A stretch of DNA of 64,000 nucleotides from Flavobacteriaceae bacterium (lineage in GTDB: Bacteria; Bacteroidota; Bacteroidia; Flavobacteriales; Flavobacteriaceae). The position numbers and the translations under genes were made by a program. The stretch lies in contig JAAZVY010000003.1 of NCBI GenBank assembly GCA_018623195.1, positions 19,380 to 83,379 of the forward strand, read 5' to 3'. Shown here in pieces: positions 9,721 to 19,059 of the stretch (the first letter of the stretch is position 1; each line of letters begins with the position of its first letter). The notes under the pieces are model-generated. The model was not told where the DNA came from. It saw only the letters and a list, made by a program, of their open reading frames with translations, and searched no databases.

Positions 9721-10419
9721 ATGAAGACATTCTCAAAATTAAGTTTTGCAATTATTGCCTTATTAAGTTTTCAACTACGAGCTCAGAATGAAATGACCAA
9801 AGATACGGGAGCTTATGATGCTATTCACATCTCAGGCCCTTTTGAAGTAACACTTATCAAAGGTCAAGAAGGAAGTATCAGTTTCGAGGGTGATGAAAAA
9901 GAACTAGAAAAAGTGACCTATAAAATCAAAAATAATGCACTCTATATCGGTTTAGAAAAGACTAGATTCTGGGGGTCATGGACTTCTATTAAGGGTAAAA
10001 TCTATGTAGAAATACCTGTTCAAAAAATCAATGAACTTAGTATATCCGGATCTGGTTCTGTGAAAGGTAGTATTCCTGAAAGCGACGATCTTAAATTGGC
10101 TATATCAGGATCAGGCGATCTGCATATTGAAGCAAATGCTGAAACCTTAGATTGTTCCATCTCAGGTTCTGGAGATATTCATGCAACAGGAGCCGCTGAA
10201 GAATTAAAGGTTTCGATTGCAGGCTCTGGAAGTGTAATGGCAGACAGCATTAAAGCGGAAGATGTTAAAGTTCGTATCGCTGGTTCTGGTGACGCAAAGG
10301 TTCATGCAACTCAAAGCCTAGATGTGAGTATTGCAGGTTCTGGAGATGTGAGTTATCAAGGAAATCCAACTAAAATTTCTCAGGATATCGCTGGATCAGG
10401 TAAGGTTCGCGCAAACTAA
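9721..10419 (+). CDS. Secreted head-GIN domain / DUF2807-type repeat protein
   Basis: Signal peptide; YDAIHISGPFEVTLIKG; seven I[SA]GSG[SDK] repeats. Confidence 0.85.
   Translation: MKTFSKLSFAIIALLSFQLRAQNEMTKDTGAYDAIHISGPFEVTLIKGQEGSISFEGDEKELEKVTYKIKNNALYIGLEKTRFWGSWTSIKGKIYVEIPVQKINELSISGSGSVKGSIPESDDLKLAISGSGDLHIEANAETLDCSISGSGDIHATGAAEELKVSIAGSGSVMADSIKAEDVKVRIAGSGDAKVHATQSLDVSIAGSGDVSYQGNPTKISQDIAGSGKVRAN
10048..10416 (+). repeat. Intragenic degenerate tandem repeat (~18-20 codons, 7 I-[SA]-G-S-G units)
   Basis: ISGSGSV, ISGSGDL, ISGSGDI, IAGSGSV, IAGSGDA, IAGSGDV, IAGSGKV at regular spacing. Confidence 0.8.
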
Positions 10420-11747
10420 GGGTTCGGAATCGCCTTTCGAAGTCTTCGGAGCAAAATGGCTCCGATCAGAAAGAATACGCCAAGAAATAGTGCTGCACTG
10501 CGCATACTTCCTGTTACTTGGGCAATATAACCATACAAGAAGGTACCAATAACAATCCCAATTTTTTCAGCCACCTCGTAAAAGCTAAAATACGAGGTGG
10601 TATCTTCTGTATTGGGGAGATTTTGAGAATAGGTCGATCGAGACAAAGTCTGAATACTACCCATTACTAACCCTACAAAACCGGCAGCGATATAAAATTC
10701 ATTGGGCGTTTCAACAAAAAAGGCATAAACGCAAAGTAGCATCCAAATAGCGTTAATGACCACAAGTAAACTGATGTTATTGTAGTGTTCTGCCAATCTT
10801 CCCGTGATTACCGATCCAATAATCGCTACCAATTGAATGAGCAGTATACTCACGATCAGGCCAACGGTTCGTTCGGTATCTCCTCCCCAATTGATTTCTT
10901 GCTCCCCGAAATAAGCTGCAATGAGTAGAATGGTTTGAACCGCCATGCTGTAAATAAAGAAAGCGACAAGGTACTTCTTTAAAAAAACGAGTTCTTTGAT
11001 CTCAGCGCTTACCTTTTTTAGCTCATTAAATCCACCGAGAAAAATTTCCTTACGACTTCCCTCCTTTTTATTCCCTTTAGGCATATACCAAAAGGTGTAC
11101 TGACTGAAAAGCATCCACCATAAACCAACGGTAATAAAGGAGTAACGCATAGCAATCATCTCTGCGGGTTGGTCAGGAGAACCTTCAATTCCAAACAGAT
11201 CGGGCTTCATCACCATCGCAAGATTGACTACTAGCAATAGCACACTACCTACATAACCCATCGAAAACCCTTTGGCACTTATGCGGTCTTGTTGTTCTTT
11301 GTGGGCGACATCTGGTAAATAAGAATTGTAGATGGCGATACTCATCCAACTACCAATCAGTCCTCCGAAGTAAAAAAGTAGGCTTAAGTAGATATAATCT
11401 AGAGAGAACCAATACAATCCGATACAAGACAAAGCTCCTAGATAGCAGAAGAACTTAAGAAAAAAACGCTTATTCCCTAAGTAATCTGCAATTCCCGATA
11501 CCATTGGGGTGGCTAAGGCAATCACTACAAAAGCAGCAGAACTAACGTAAGAGATGAGTACACCTCGTTCTAAATCTAGGCCAAAAACACGAACCGATTC
11601 AACATCATAAAGACGAAATAAAGCGCCGTAAAAAATGGGGAAAACTGCCGAAGAAATAACTAAGCTGTATACTGAATTCGCCCAGTCGTAGAAAGCCCAA
11701 GCATTCAACATTTTCTTCGATCCCTTCTCTAATTCGATTCTCTTCAT
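10416..11747 (-). CDS. MFS transporter, UMF1/Atg22-like
   Basis: NAWAFYDWANSVYSLVISSAVFPIFY; GSIQTLSRSTYSQNLP; ~12 hydrophobic segments. Confidence 0.88.
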   Translation of the reverse strand: MKRIELEKGSKKMLNAWAFYDWANSVYSLVISSAVFPIFYGALFRLYDVESVRVFGLDLERGVLISYVSSAAFVVIALATPMVSGIADYLGNKRFFLKFFCYLGALSCIGLYWFSLDYIYLSLLFYFGGLIGSWMSIAIYNSYLPDVAHKEQQDRISAKGFSMGYVGSVLLLVVNLAMVMKPDLFGIEGSPDQPAEMIAMRYSFITVGLWWMLFSQYTFWYMPKGNKKEGSRKEIFLGGFNELKKVSAEIKELVFLKKYLVAFFIYSMAVQTILLIAAYFGEQEINWGGDTERTVGLIVSILLIQLVAIIGSVITGRLAEHYNNISLLVVINAIWMLLCVYAFFVETPNEFYIAAGFVGLVMGSIQTLSRSTYSQNLPNTEDTTSYFSFYEVAEKIGIVIGTFLYGYIAQVTGSMRSAALFLGVFFLIGAILLRRLRKAIPNP

Positions 11748-11841
11748 TTCGGTTGCTTTTACGTCCCAAAATGTACAACACTTTTTTAAAAATTAAGGTT
11801 TGGCCCGAATTTTGAACCTGTAAGAATAAAAAGATAATTCC

Positions 11842-12345
11842 ATGAAAAAAGCAGTTTTATTCAGTCTACTATCCTTCGTTTTCCTTGGGTCTTGCAATGG
11901 TCCTGAAGGTCCCATCGGCCCACAAGGTCCAGAGGGCATATCTGTTTTCAGTAACGTTATGGAAGTTTCCGTTGACTTTGATGCGTCAAATAATTACGAG
12001 GCGTTACTTAATTTTCCGTCAGACTGGATCGTTTATGAGGCTGATCTCGTCATGGTTTATCTGTCTTATGAAACGATTAGCGATTCAAGCGGTCCTATAA
12101 ATGTTTGGAGAGCGCTGCCACAAACACTGCTTACCAATGAAGGATTATTGCAATACAATTTCGATCATACCTACAAAGACATCAGACTCTTTATGCAAGC
12201 AGATTATGATCTCAGTTTAACTACTACTGCGGATCGCGAAAACCAAGTCTTTAAGATTGCTGTAATTCCTGCCCAATACGGTGACTTACTTCCGCATCTT
12301 GAAGAATTGTCTGAATCTGATTTTGACTATTTCAGCTTGAACTAA
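11842..12345 (+). CDS. Lipoprotein with short collagen-like Gly-X-Y stretch
   Basis: Signal peptide with lipobox-like GSC, then GPEGPIGPQGPEG. Confidence 0.7.
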   Translation: MKKAVLFSLLSFVFLGSCNGPEGPIGPQGPEGISVFSNVMEVSVDFDASNNYEALLNFPSDWIVYEADLVMVYLSYETISDSSGPINVWRALPQTLLTNEGLLQYNFDHTYKDIRLFMQADYDLSLTTTADRENQVFKIAVIPAQYGDLLPHLEELSESDFDYFSLN

Positions 12346-12394
12346 TCGTTAGCAATTCAGGGCGATAGATAGTAACTTAGCATAAAAACACGCT

Positions 12395-12874
12395 ATGAAA
12401 ATTTACTATTTCTCGATTTTATTCTTTTTCTCTTGTTTCTTCACTGTTGGTCAAGAAAATGAAAAACAACCCGTTTTTCCTATCGTAAAAACAGATAAAG
12501 AATGGAAAGAACAACTAAACGGTATGGAGTACTATGTTCTTAGAAGATCGGGAACCGAATATGCCTTTAGCAGCCCTTTGAATGATGAGAAAAGAAAGGG
12601 GATTTATCGATGCGCAGGTTGCGATGCACCCCTATTTCGTTCTGAAAATAAGTATGACTCTGGTAGTGGATGGCCCTCTTTTGACAAACCACTATCAGAG
12701 AATGCGATTTTCTATGCAGTAGATTACGAAATTGGTGTGGCGCGAACCGAAGAACGTTGTGCGAATTGCGGTAGCCATCTAGGACACGTTTTCGAAGACG
12801 GACCTAGAGAAACTACAGGACTTAGACACTGTATTAATGGGGTAGCATTAAAGTTTGTTCCTGATGAAAACTAA
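12395..12874 (+). CDS. msrB: Peptide-methionine (R)-S-oxide reductase, exported copy
   Basis: YRCAGCDAPLFRSENKYDSGSGWPSF...CANCGSHLGHVFEDGP...RHCIN; hydrophobic N-terminus. Confidence 0.93.
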   Translation: MKIYYFSILFFFSCFFTVGQENEKQPVFPIVKTDKEWKEQLNGMEYYVLRRSGTEYAFSSPLNDEKRKGIYRCAGCDAPLFRSENKYDSGSGWPSFDKPLSENAIFYAVDYEIGVARTEERCANCGSHLGHVFEDGPRETTGLRHCINGVALKFVPDEN

Positions 12875-13256
12875 TCTGAATGAGAACGAGTGGAGAGAAA
12901 AATTAGGTGATAAGGCCTTTCATGTAATGAGAAAAGGGGGCACCGAAGCACCTTTCACAGGCCTGTACACCGACTCCTTTGAAGAGGGCGATTATCATTG
13001 TAAAGCTTGCGGAACACTCCTATTTAAATCAACGCATAAATTCCATAGCGGATGTGGCTGGCCAGCTTTCGATAGCGCAGAGGCTGGGGCCATTAGCTAC
13101 CTACGAGACACAAGCTTTGGTATGATTCGAGTCGAGACGCGCTGTTCAAATTGTGATAGTCATCTAGGACATGTCTTCGAGGATGGCCCAACAGAAACAA
13201 CAGGTAAGCGCTACTGCATTAACTCAATTTGTCTGGAGTTTAAACCCAAATCTTAG
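12864..13256 (+). CDS. msrB: Peptide-methionine (R)-S-oxide reductase, cytosolic copy
   Basis: YHCKACGTLLFKSTHKFHSGCGWPAFD...CSNCDSHLGHVFEDGP...RYCINS; start refined to MKTNLNENEW. Confidence 0.93.
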   Translation: MKTNLNENEWREKLGDKAFHVMRKGGTEAPFTGLYTDSFEEGDYHCKACGTLLFKSTHKFHSGCGWPAFDSAEAGAISYLRDTSFGMIRVETRCSNCDSHLGHVFEDGPTETTGKRYCINSICLEFKPKS

Positions 13257-13312
13257 GTCGATAATTTAGAGTTATTCCTTACTTTTGAGGCCAATTAAAA
13301 ACGGCTTTTACC

Positions 13313-14701
13313 ATGCAAAATTTTGATCTGATTGTATTAGGAAGTGGACCAGGGGGTTACGTTACAGCAATACGCGCCTCTCAGTTAGGACTTAAAACAG
13401 CCATCGTCGAGAAAGAAAACCTCGGGGGTGTTTGTTTAAATTGGGGATGTATCCCTACCAAAGCACTACTTAAATCAGCTCAAGTTTTTGAATACTTAAA
13501 TCACGCGTCCGATTACGGTCTTTCTGCAGAAAACGTTTCTTACGATTTCGATAAGGTCATTGGGAGATCTCGTGGAGTAGCAGAATCGATGAGTAAAGGA
13601 GTTCAATTTCTTATGAAAAAGAACAACATCGAGGTAATTAATGGTTACGGGAGTTTACTTCCTGGCAAACAGGTGAAGGTTACTAGCGCTGATAAGGTAT
13701 CAACCATCTCAGCTACAAATATTGTTATAGCAACCGGAGCTCGCAGTCGTGAATTACCTAGCCTACCACAGGATGGAGTAAAGGTGATCGGATACCGCGA
13801 AGCGATGACATTAAAGTCACAACCCAAAAAACTCGTTGTTGTTGGTAGTGGCGCGATCGGAATCGAATTTGCCTACTTCTACAACAGCATGGGTACAGAA
13901 GTAACTGTGGTTGAATACCAGCCAAACATTGTACCTGTTGAAGACGAAGAAATTTCAAAACAGCTGGAGCGCAGTTTTAAGAAAGCTGGAATCAACATCT
14001 TAACTTCTGCTGAAGTTACTTCAGTAGATACTAGTGGTGAAGGTGTAAAGGCTACTGTTAAAACCGCAAAAGGCGAACAAGTTATTGAAGCAGACATTGT
14101 ACTATCTGCTGTTGGTATCAAATCAAATATTGAAAATATTGGCCTTGAAGAGGTAGGTATTATAACAGACCGCGACAAGATTTTAGTGAATGAATACTAC
14201 CAAACCAACATACCAGGTTACTACGCTATTGGTGATGTAACTCCAGGGCAAGCATTAGCCCACGTTGCTTCTGCCGAAGGTATTCTTTGTGTAGAGAAAA
14301 TAGCAGGTATGCACGTTGAACCCATCGACTATGGTAATATACCTGGTTGTACCTATTGCAGCCCAGAGATTGCCTCTGTTGGTATGACAGAGAAGCAGGC
14401 TAAAGAAAAAGGGTTTGATATCAAAGTAGGTAAATTCCCCTTCTCGGCGAGTGGTAAGGCGAAAGCAAGTGGTAACTCTGACGGATTCGTAAAAGTCATT
14501 TTTGATGCTAAGTACGGAGAATGGTTAGGCTGTCATATGATTGGCGCTGGAGTAACCGATATGATTGCCGAGGCGGTAGTGGCAAGAAAGCTAGAGACTA
14601 CAGGGCATGAAATCCTCAAAGCGGTTCACCCTCACCCAACGATGAGTGAAGCCGTAATGGAAGCAGTTGCTGCAGCCTACGATGAGGTTATTCACCTTTA
14701 G
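13313..14701 (+). CDS. lpdA: Dihydrolipoyl dehydrogenase
   Basis: LGSGPGGYVTAIRASQLG...ENLGGVCLNWGCIPTKALLKSA; HPHPTMSEAVMEA. Confidence 0.97.
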   Translation: MQNFDLIVLGSGPGGYVTAIRASQLGLKTAIVEKENLGGVCLNWGCIPTKALLKSAQVFEYLNHASDYGLSAENVSYDFDKVIGRSRGVAESMSKGVQFLMKKNNIEVINGYGSLLPGKQVKVTSADKVSTISATNIVIATGARSRELPSLPQDGVKVIGYREAMTLKSQPKKLVVVGSGAIGIEFAYFYNSMGTEVTVVEYQPNIVPVEDEEISKQLERSFKKAGINILTSAEVTSVDTSGEGVKATVKTAKGEQVIEADIVLSAVGIKSNIENIGLEEVGIITDRDKILVNEYYQTNIPGYYAIGDVTPGQALAHVASAEGILCVEKIAGMHVEPIDYGNIPGCTYCSPEIASVGMTEKQAKEKGFDIKVGKFPFSASGKAKASGNSDGFVKVIFDAKYGEWLGCHMIGAGVTDMIAEAVVARKLETTGHEILKAVHPHPTMSEAVMEAVAAAYDEVIHL

Positions 14702-15113
14702 ACAGAATCGACTCAATGGCGAGACGATAACTATCTAGTCCGCATCCGATAATTATTCCTGCTGCTTTTGAAGCAATAAAAGACTGGTGTCTGAAGGGCT
14801 CCCGTGCATAAGTGTTCGAAATGTGAACTTCGATTACTGGAGTATTAATTCCTGCCACGGCATCACCTAGACCCACTGAGGTATGGGTGTAAGCGCCGGC
14901 ATTAAGTACAATACCGTCATAATCAAACCCATATTCATGAAGTTTATCGATGAGTTCTCCTTCGATATTCGATTGAAAATAGATCAGTTCGTGACCCGCA
15001 TAGCGTGATTGGAGCTCCTTAAAGTAATCCACAAAGGTTGTCGAGCCGTAAATTTCAGGCTCTCTTTTACCCAATAAGTTTAGGTTCGGACCATTTATAA
15101 CTGCTATCTTCAT
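14688..15113 (-). CDS. aroQ: Type II 3-dehydroquinate dehydratase
   Basis: MKIAVINGPNLNLLGKREPEIYG; LNAGAYTHTSVGLGDA; start refined to 15113. Confidence 0.96.
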   Translation of the reverse strand: MKIAVINGPNLNLLGKREPEIYGSTTFVDYFKELQSRYAGHELIYFQSNIEGELIDKLHEYGFDYDGIVLNAGAYTHTSVGLGDAVAGINTPVIEVHISNTYAREPFRHQSFIASKAAGIIIGCGLDSYRLAIESILSKGE

Positions 15114-15135
15114 AACGCTAAAATAGAAGGTTTTC

Positions 15136-16035
15136 GTGAACTGGGAACAGGCCATAGCAGAATACATCAACTATTTAAAATTAGAAAGGGGCTCTAGTAA
15201 AGCCACGATAAGTAGTTACACCTACGATTTAAATAGATTAAAAGAAGCCCTGATAAGCAATGGGGTTGATCGGCCCACTCTAACACAATTAGAGAATTTA
15301 AGAGCATCGATGGGATCACTATCCGAAGCGTTAAGCGCGAGATCGCTAGCTCGATTAGTATCCTCTATGAAAGGCTTTTTTAGTTATTTAACGGCCGAAA
15401 AATATCTCGAAGTAAATCCTGCTGAACAAATTGAGGCTCCTAAACTTTCTAGAAAAATCCCGGTCTTTTTAACCGAAGCGGAAGTTCAGGAGTTCTTGAG
15501 TACCATTGACTTATCACACCCGCAAGGTAGTCGCAATCTCGCCATTTTCGAAATGCTCTATGCTTGTGGTCTTCGAGTATCCGAAGTTCTTCAATTACGT
15601 CTCTCTGACCTGTTTTTAAATGAAGGATTCATTCGGGTGATCGGAAAGGGACAGAAAACACGATTAGTGCCGATCGGTCCTTACTCTATAAAACGATTAG
15701 AGGGATATCTTGAAAATCGCGTATCAGAATATCAACCTCAACCCCAATATGAGGATATTTTATTCTTAAACCGACGCGGGAGATCGCTTACACGAGCCAT
15801 GATTTTTACCCTTACCAAGCAGATTGCAGAAAAAACGAGAATTAAAAAAGAGATTAGTCCGCATACCTTTAGGCATTGTTTTGCTACTCACCTATTAGAA
15901 AACGGAGCCGATTTGCGCGCCATTCAATTAATGTTGGGTCATGAAAGCATAACGACTACCGAAATATACCTACACAGTTCGGTTGAAAAACTGCGGGATA
16001 CCATAGAAAAACTTCATCCTCGTTCTGATTTCTAA
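15136..16035 (+). CDS. xerD: Tyrosine recombinase XerC/XerD family (GTG start)
   Basis: LYACGLRVSEVLQLRLSDL; SPHTFRHCFATHLLENGADLRAIQLMLGHESITTTEIYLH. Confidence 0.93.
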   Translation: MNWEQAIAEYINYLKLERGSSKATISSYTYDLNRLKEALISNGVDRPTLTQLENLRASMGSLSEALSARSLARLVSSMKGFFSYLTAEKYLEVNPAEQIEAPKLSRKIPVFLTEAEVQEFLSTIDLSHPQGSRNLAIFEMLYACGLRVSEVLQLRLSDLFLNEGFIRVIGKGQKTRLVPIGPYSIKRLEGYLENRVSEYQPQPQYEDILFLNRRGRSLTRAMIFTLTKQIAEKTRIKKEISPHTFRHCFATHLLENGADLRAIQLMLGHESITTTEIYLHSSVEKLRDTIEKLHPRSDF

Positions 16036-16079
16036 ACCTGAAATTTCTCACTACCTTAAACCTTATTAAACCTCAACAC

Positions 16080-17498
16080 ATGACAAAACTTAAATTGACC
16101 ATCGCAACACTTCTACTAAGCAGTTTTGGCCTTGCACAAAAGACCACTCAAGTTTTTGAATCCATAGAAACCCATTTGAGTGATTATGAAAGTATTGCTC
16201 TTGAAATTTGGGACTTAGCTGAAATGGGTTACCAAGAATACCAATCAAGCAATCTACTTAAGACACGATTAGAAAGCGAAGGCTTTTCTATTACTACAGG
16301 TGTAGCTGAAATCCCTACCGCTTTCGTTGCTGAATATGGATCCGATGGCCCTGTGATAGGTATTCTAGGTGAATTTGACGCGCTCCCTGGTCTTTCTCAG
16401 AAAGCAGTACCCTTCAAAGAAAGTGCTGATGCTATTGGCGGACACGGATGTGGTCACCATTTATTCGGAACCGCCTCACTTGCCGCCGCGGTTGCCCTTA
16501 AAGATTGGCTAATAAAAACCAAAACCGAAGGCCGTATCCGATTCTATGGAACACCTGCCGAAGAGGGAGGTGGAGCAAAGGTGTACATGTCTCGTGCCGG
16601 GCTCTTTGATGATGTCGATGTGGTTTTACACTGGCACCCTGGAGCCGCTAACCAAGCAAATGAAGCTGCTGCACTAGCTAATATTTCAGGAAAATTTAGA
16701 TTTAACGGAGTTTCAGCACATGCCGCCGGAGCCCCAGAAAGAGGTCGTTCTGCGCTTGACGCAGTTGAAGCTATGAATTACATGGTGAATATGATGCGTG
16801 AGCACGTCCCTCAAGAAACACGAATTCACTATGTAATCACTGACGGAGGAAAGGCTCCCAATGTGGTCCCTGACTTCGCAGAGGTCTATTACTATTCAAG
16901 ACATCCCTCTAGAGAGGTAGTTCGCAACGTGTTCGATCGCATCGTTTTAGCTGCCGAAGGAGCTGCAAAAGGTACAGAGACTACCATGAGCTATGAAATC
17001 GTGAATGGAGTTCACGAATTGTTACCTAATCAAACACTACAAACCCTAGTGCATGAAAGCCTATCAACTGTGGGCGGATACACCTATACGGCAGAGGAAC
17101 GCGCCTTTGCTGAAAAGATCTCTGAGAGTTTAAATCGTCCGCTAGACGAGGGTGTTGCTAAAGAGGTTGCTCCATACCAAGAGGCTTCTAGAGCTTACGG
17201 CTCAACCGATGTGGGTGACGTTAGTTTTGTTGTTCCTACGGTAGGTTTTGGAACCGCCACATGGGTTCCTGGCACCTCAGCACATTCATGGCAAGCCGTT
17301 GCTGCTGGTGGTACTAGCATCGGATTAAAAGGTATGGCGGTAGCAGCCAAAACATTAGCACTTAGTGGAGCTAAGCTTTTTAAAAATCCAAAGATTATCG
17401 CTAAGGCAAGAGCTGAATTTGAAGAGCGTAGAGGGGCTGATTTTAATTATCGTCCTCTTCTTGGGAATCGTCCTCCTGCTCTTGACTACCGAAATTAA
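16080..17498 (+). CDS. Secreted M20-family amidohydrolase (AbgB-like)
   Basis: Signal peptide; GILGEFDALPGLSQ, GGHGCGHHLFG, GTPAEEGGGAKVYM. Confidence 0.9.
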   Translation: MTKLKLTIATLLLSSFGLAQKTTQVFESIETHLSDYESIALEIWDLAEMGYQEYQSSNLLKTRLESEGFSITTGVAEIPTAFVAEYGSDGPVIGILGEFDALPGLSQKAVPFKESADAIGGHGCGHHLFGTASLAAAVALKDWLIKTKTEGRIRFYGTPAEEGGGAKVYMSRAGLFDDVDVVLHWHPGAANQANEAAALANISGKFRFNGVSAHAAGAPERGRSALDAVEAMNYMVNMMREHVPQETRIHYVITDGGKAPNVVPDFAEVYYYSRHPSREVVRNVFDRIVLAAEGAAKGTETTMSYEIVNGVHELLPNQTLQTLVHESLSTVGGYTYTAEERAFAEKISESLNRPLDEGVAKEVAPYQEASRAYGSTDVGDVSFVVPTVGFGTATWVPGTSAHSWQAVAAGGTSIGLKGMAVAAKTLALSGAKLFKNPKIIAKARAEFEERRGADFNYRPLLGNRPPALDYRN

Positions 17499-18297
17499 AA
17501 GGGAATTCTCTCTTCTTGTGATCCTCGTTATAGGCTAAAAGTTCTTCTTCAGGGATCACCTTTAAGAATGAAGGGTGTTGTTCAATAGCGAACTCTAATT
17601 TCTCAATAATCGAATCGACCGATTCGTTTTCGTAATCAATTTCTAAGGGATCTTTAATCACCATCGATTGTAGGATCCCTTTCTTTTTGATATAAATACC
17701 TTTTCGATCGAAAGATCTCCTAAATCCATCAATAACGATTGGGACCACTACGGGTTGATAGGTTTTAATAATATGAGCGGTACCCTTTCTAATCGGTTTC
17801 CAAGGGCGAGTAGTGCCCTGAGGAAAGGTAATTACCCATCCGTCATCTAGCGCTTTACCAATATTAGATATATCGCTGAATTTCACTTGACGCTTTACCT
17901 CTTTCCCCCCTGCTCTCCAAGTCCGTTCAATACTAATCGAACCGGCATAGGCTAGAATTTTTGCAAGTAAACTGTCATTCATCGTCTCCTTGGCAGCGAT
18001 GTAGTATAAATTCAATTTTGGTCTTAATAGGTATAAGGCATTTTTTATTGAATCTTCTCTGCCTTGAAGACTCGCATTGAAAACGTGAAACATAGCAACC
18101 ACGTCTGCAAAATACGTTTGGTGATTACTCACGAAAAGCACTTTTTTACCCGGTAACTTTCTAAGAACATCAGATCCTTCAATTTGAAGGGTGTTAAAAC
18201 GCTTGTAACGGGCATGCGTCGCAAAACCAGCAAACAAGATGAGGAGTCTCTTTAAGAAGAGGATGTGACCAAATGGATTTCGTTTGAGTAACGGCAT
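17443..18297 (-). CDS. 1-acyl-sn-glycerol-3-phosphate acyltransferase (PlsC family)
   Basis: VLFVSNHQTYFADV; FPQGTTRPWKPIRKGTAHI. Confidence 0.88.
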   Translation of the reverse strand: MPLLKRNPFGHILFLKRLLILFAGFATHARYKRFNTLQIEGSDVLRKLPGKKVLFVSNHQTYFADVVAMFHVFNASLQGREDSIKNALYLLRPKLNLYYIAAKETMNDSLLAKILAYAGSISIERTWRAGGKEVKRQVKFSDISNIGKALDDGWVITFPQGTTRPWKPIRKGTAHIIKTYQPVVVPIVIDGFRRSFDRKGIYIKKKGILQSMVIKDPLEIDYENESVDSIIEKLEFAIEQHPSFLKVIPEEELLAYNEDHKKREFPFNFGSQEQEDDSQEEDDN

Positions 18298-18354
18298 AGC
18301 GGCGGCTAATGTACAAAAGCTTTTAGATGTTTTATCTTTGAAAAAACGAATGAA

Positions 18355-19059
18355 ATGAAGTACGCCTTCTGTCTTAGCGCATTTTTATTGTTTTTTTCCT
18401 GCAGTGAATCCGAGAAAAAAAATAATTCCAACCCCACCACTACCCCAACTTTAATAGAACCAAAGGTATCGGTTCAAGCAAAGAAAGAAACTGAGACAGA
18501 GTCATTTGTGTTAACTGAAGAAAATGCGATTCCTTTTTTCTTCGAATATGAAAAGACGTTAGAAGAAGACCATCTCACTTTTGAAACAAGCTTTGGCAAT
18601 TTCACGGTTCGATTATACGCTGATGTTCCCTATCACCGTGCTAACGCGGTATATCTTGCCAAAAAAGGATACTTCGACAACACCATGTTTCATCGTGTAG
18701 TAGAAAATTTCATCATTCAAGGTGGAAATGCAGATACTCCAGAGCTGCCGAAGAAACGAAAAGCAATTGGCAGGTATCTATTACCTCCTGATACCGACAA
18801 AAATCACCCTCATCACCGAGGTGTAATTTCAATGCCTAGCAGTGATATCGACAACCCTCATAAATTGGCTTCTCCTTTTGAATTTTTCATTGTAGTAACC
18901 AAGCCTGGTTCCTATCATTTAGACGGTAACTATACCGCCTTTGGAGAAGTAATTGAAGGTATGGAGGTCGTTGACCAAATAAACGCCGTAGCAGTCGACC
19001 AAGGGGATTGGCCTCTACAGAACGTCTACATCAAAAAGGTAACCGCTTTTAAAGGTTAA
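18355..19059 (+). CDS. Cyclophilin-type peptidyl-prolyl cis-trans isomerase, lipoprotein
   Basis: Lipobox [52 protein letters not shown]. Confidence 0.92.
   Translation: MKYAFCLSAFLLFFSCSESEKKNNSNPTTTPTLIEPKVSVQAKKETETESFVLTEENAIPFFFEYEKTLEEDHLTFETSFGNFTVRLYADVPYHRANAVYLAKKGYFDNTMFHRVVENFIIQGGNADTPELPKKRKAIGRYLLPPDTDKNHPHHRGVISMPSSDIDNPHKLASPFEFFIVVTKPGSYHLDGNYTAFGEVIEGMEVVDQINAVAVDQGDWPLQNVYIKKVTAFKG

Noticed and set aside
10444-10466. Hairpin CGGAGC-AAAATG-GCTCCG near the 3' end of the MFS gene as a terminator
   Set aside because: Lies inside the coding sequence and has no T-tract on either strand; not called as an intrinsic terminator.
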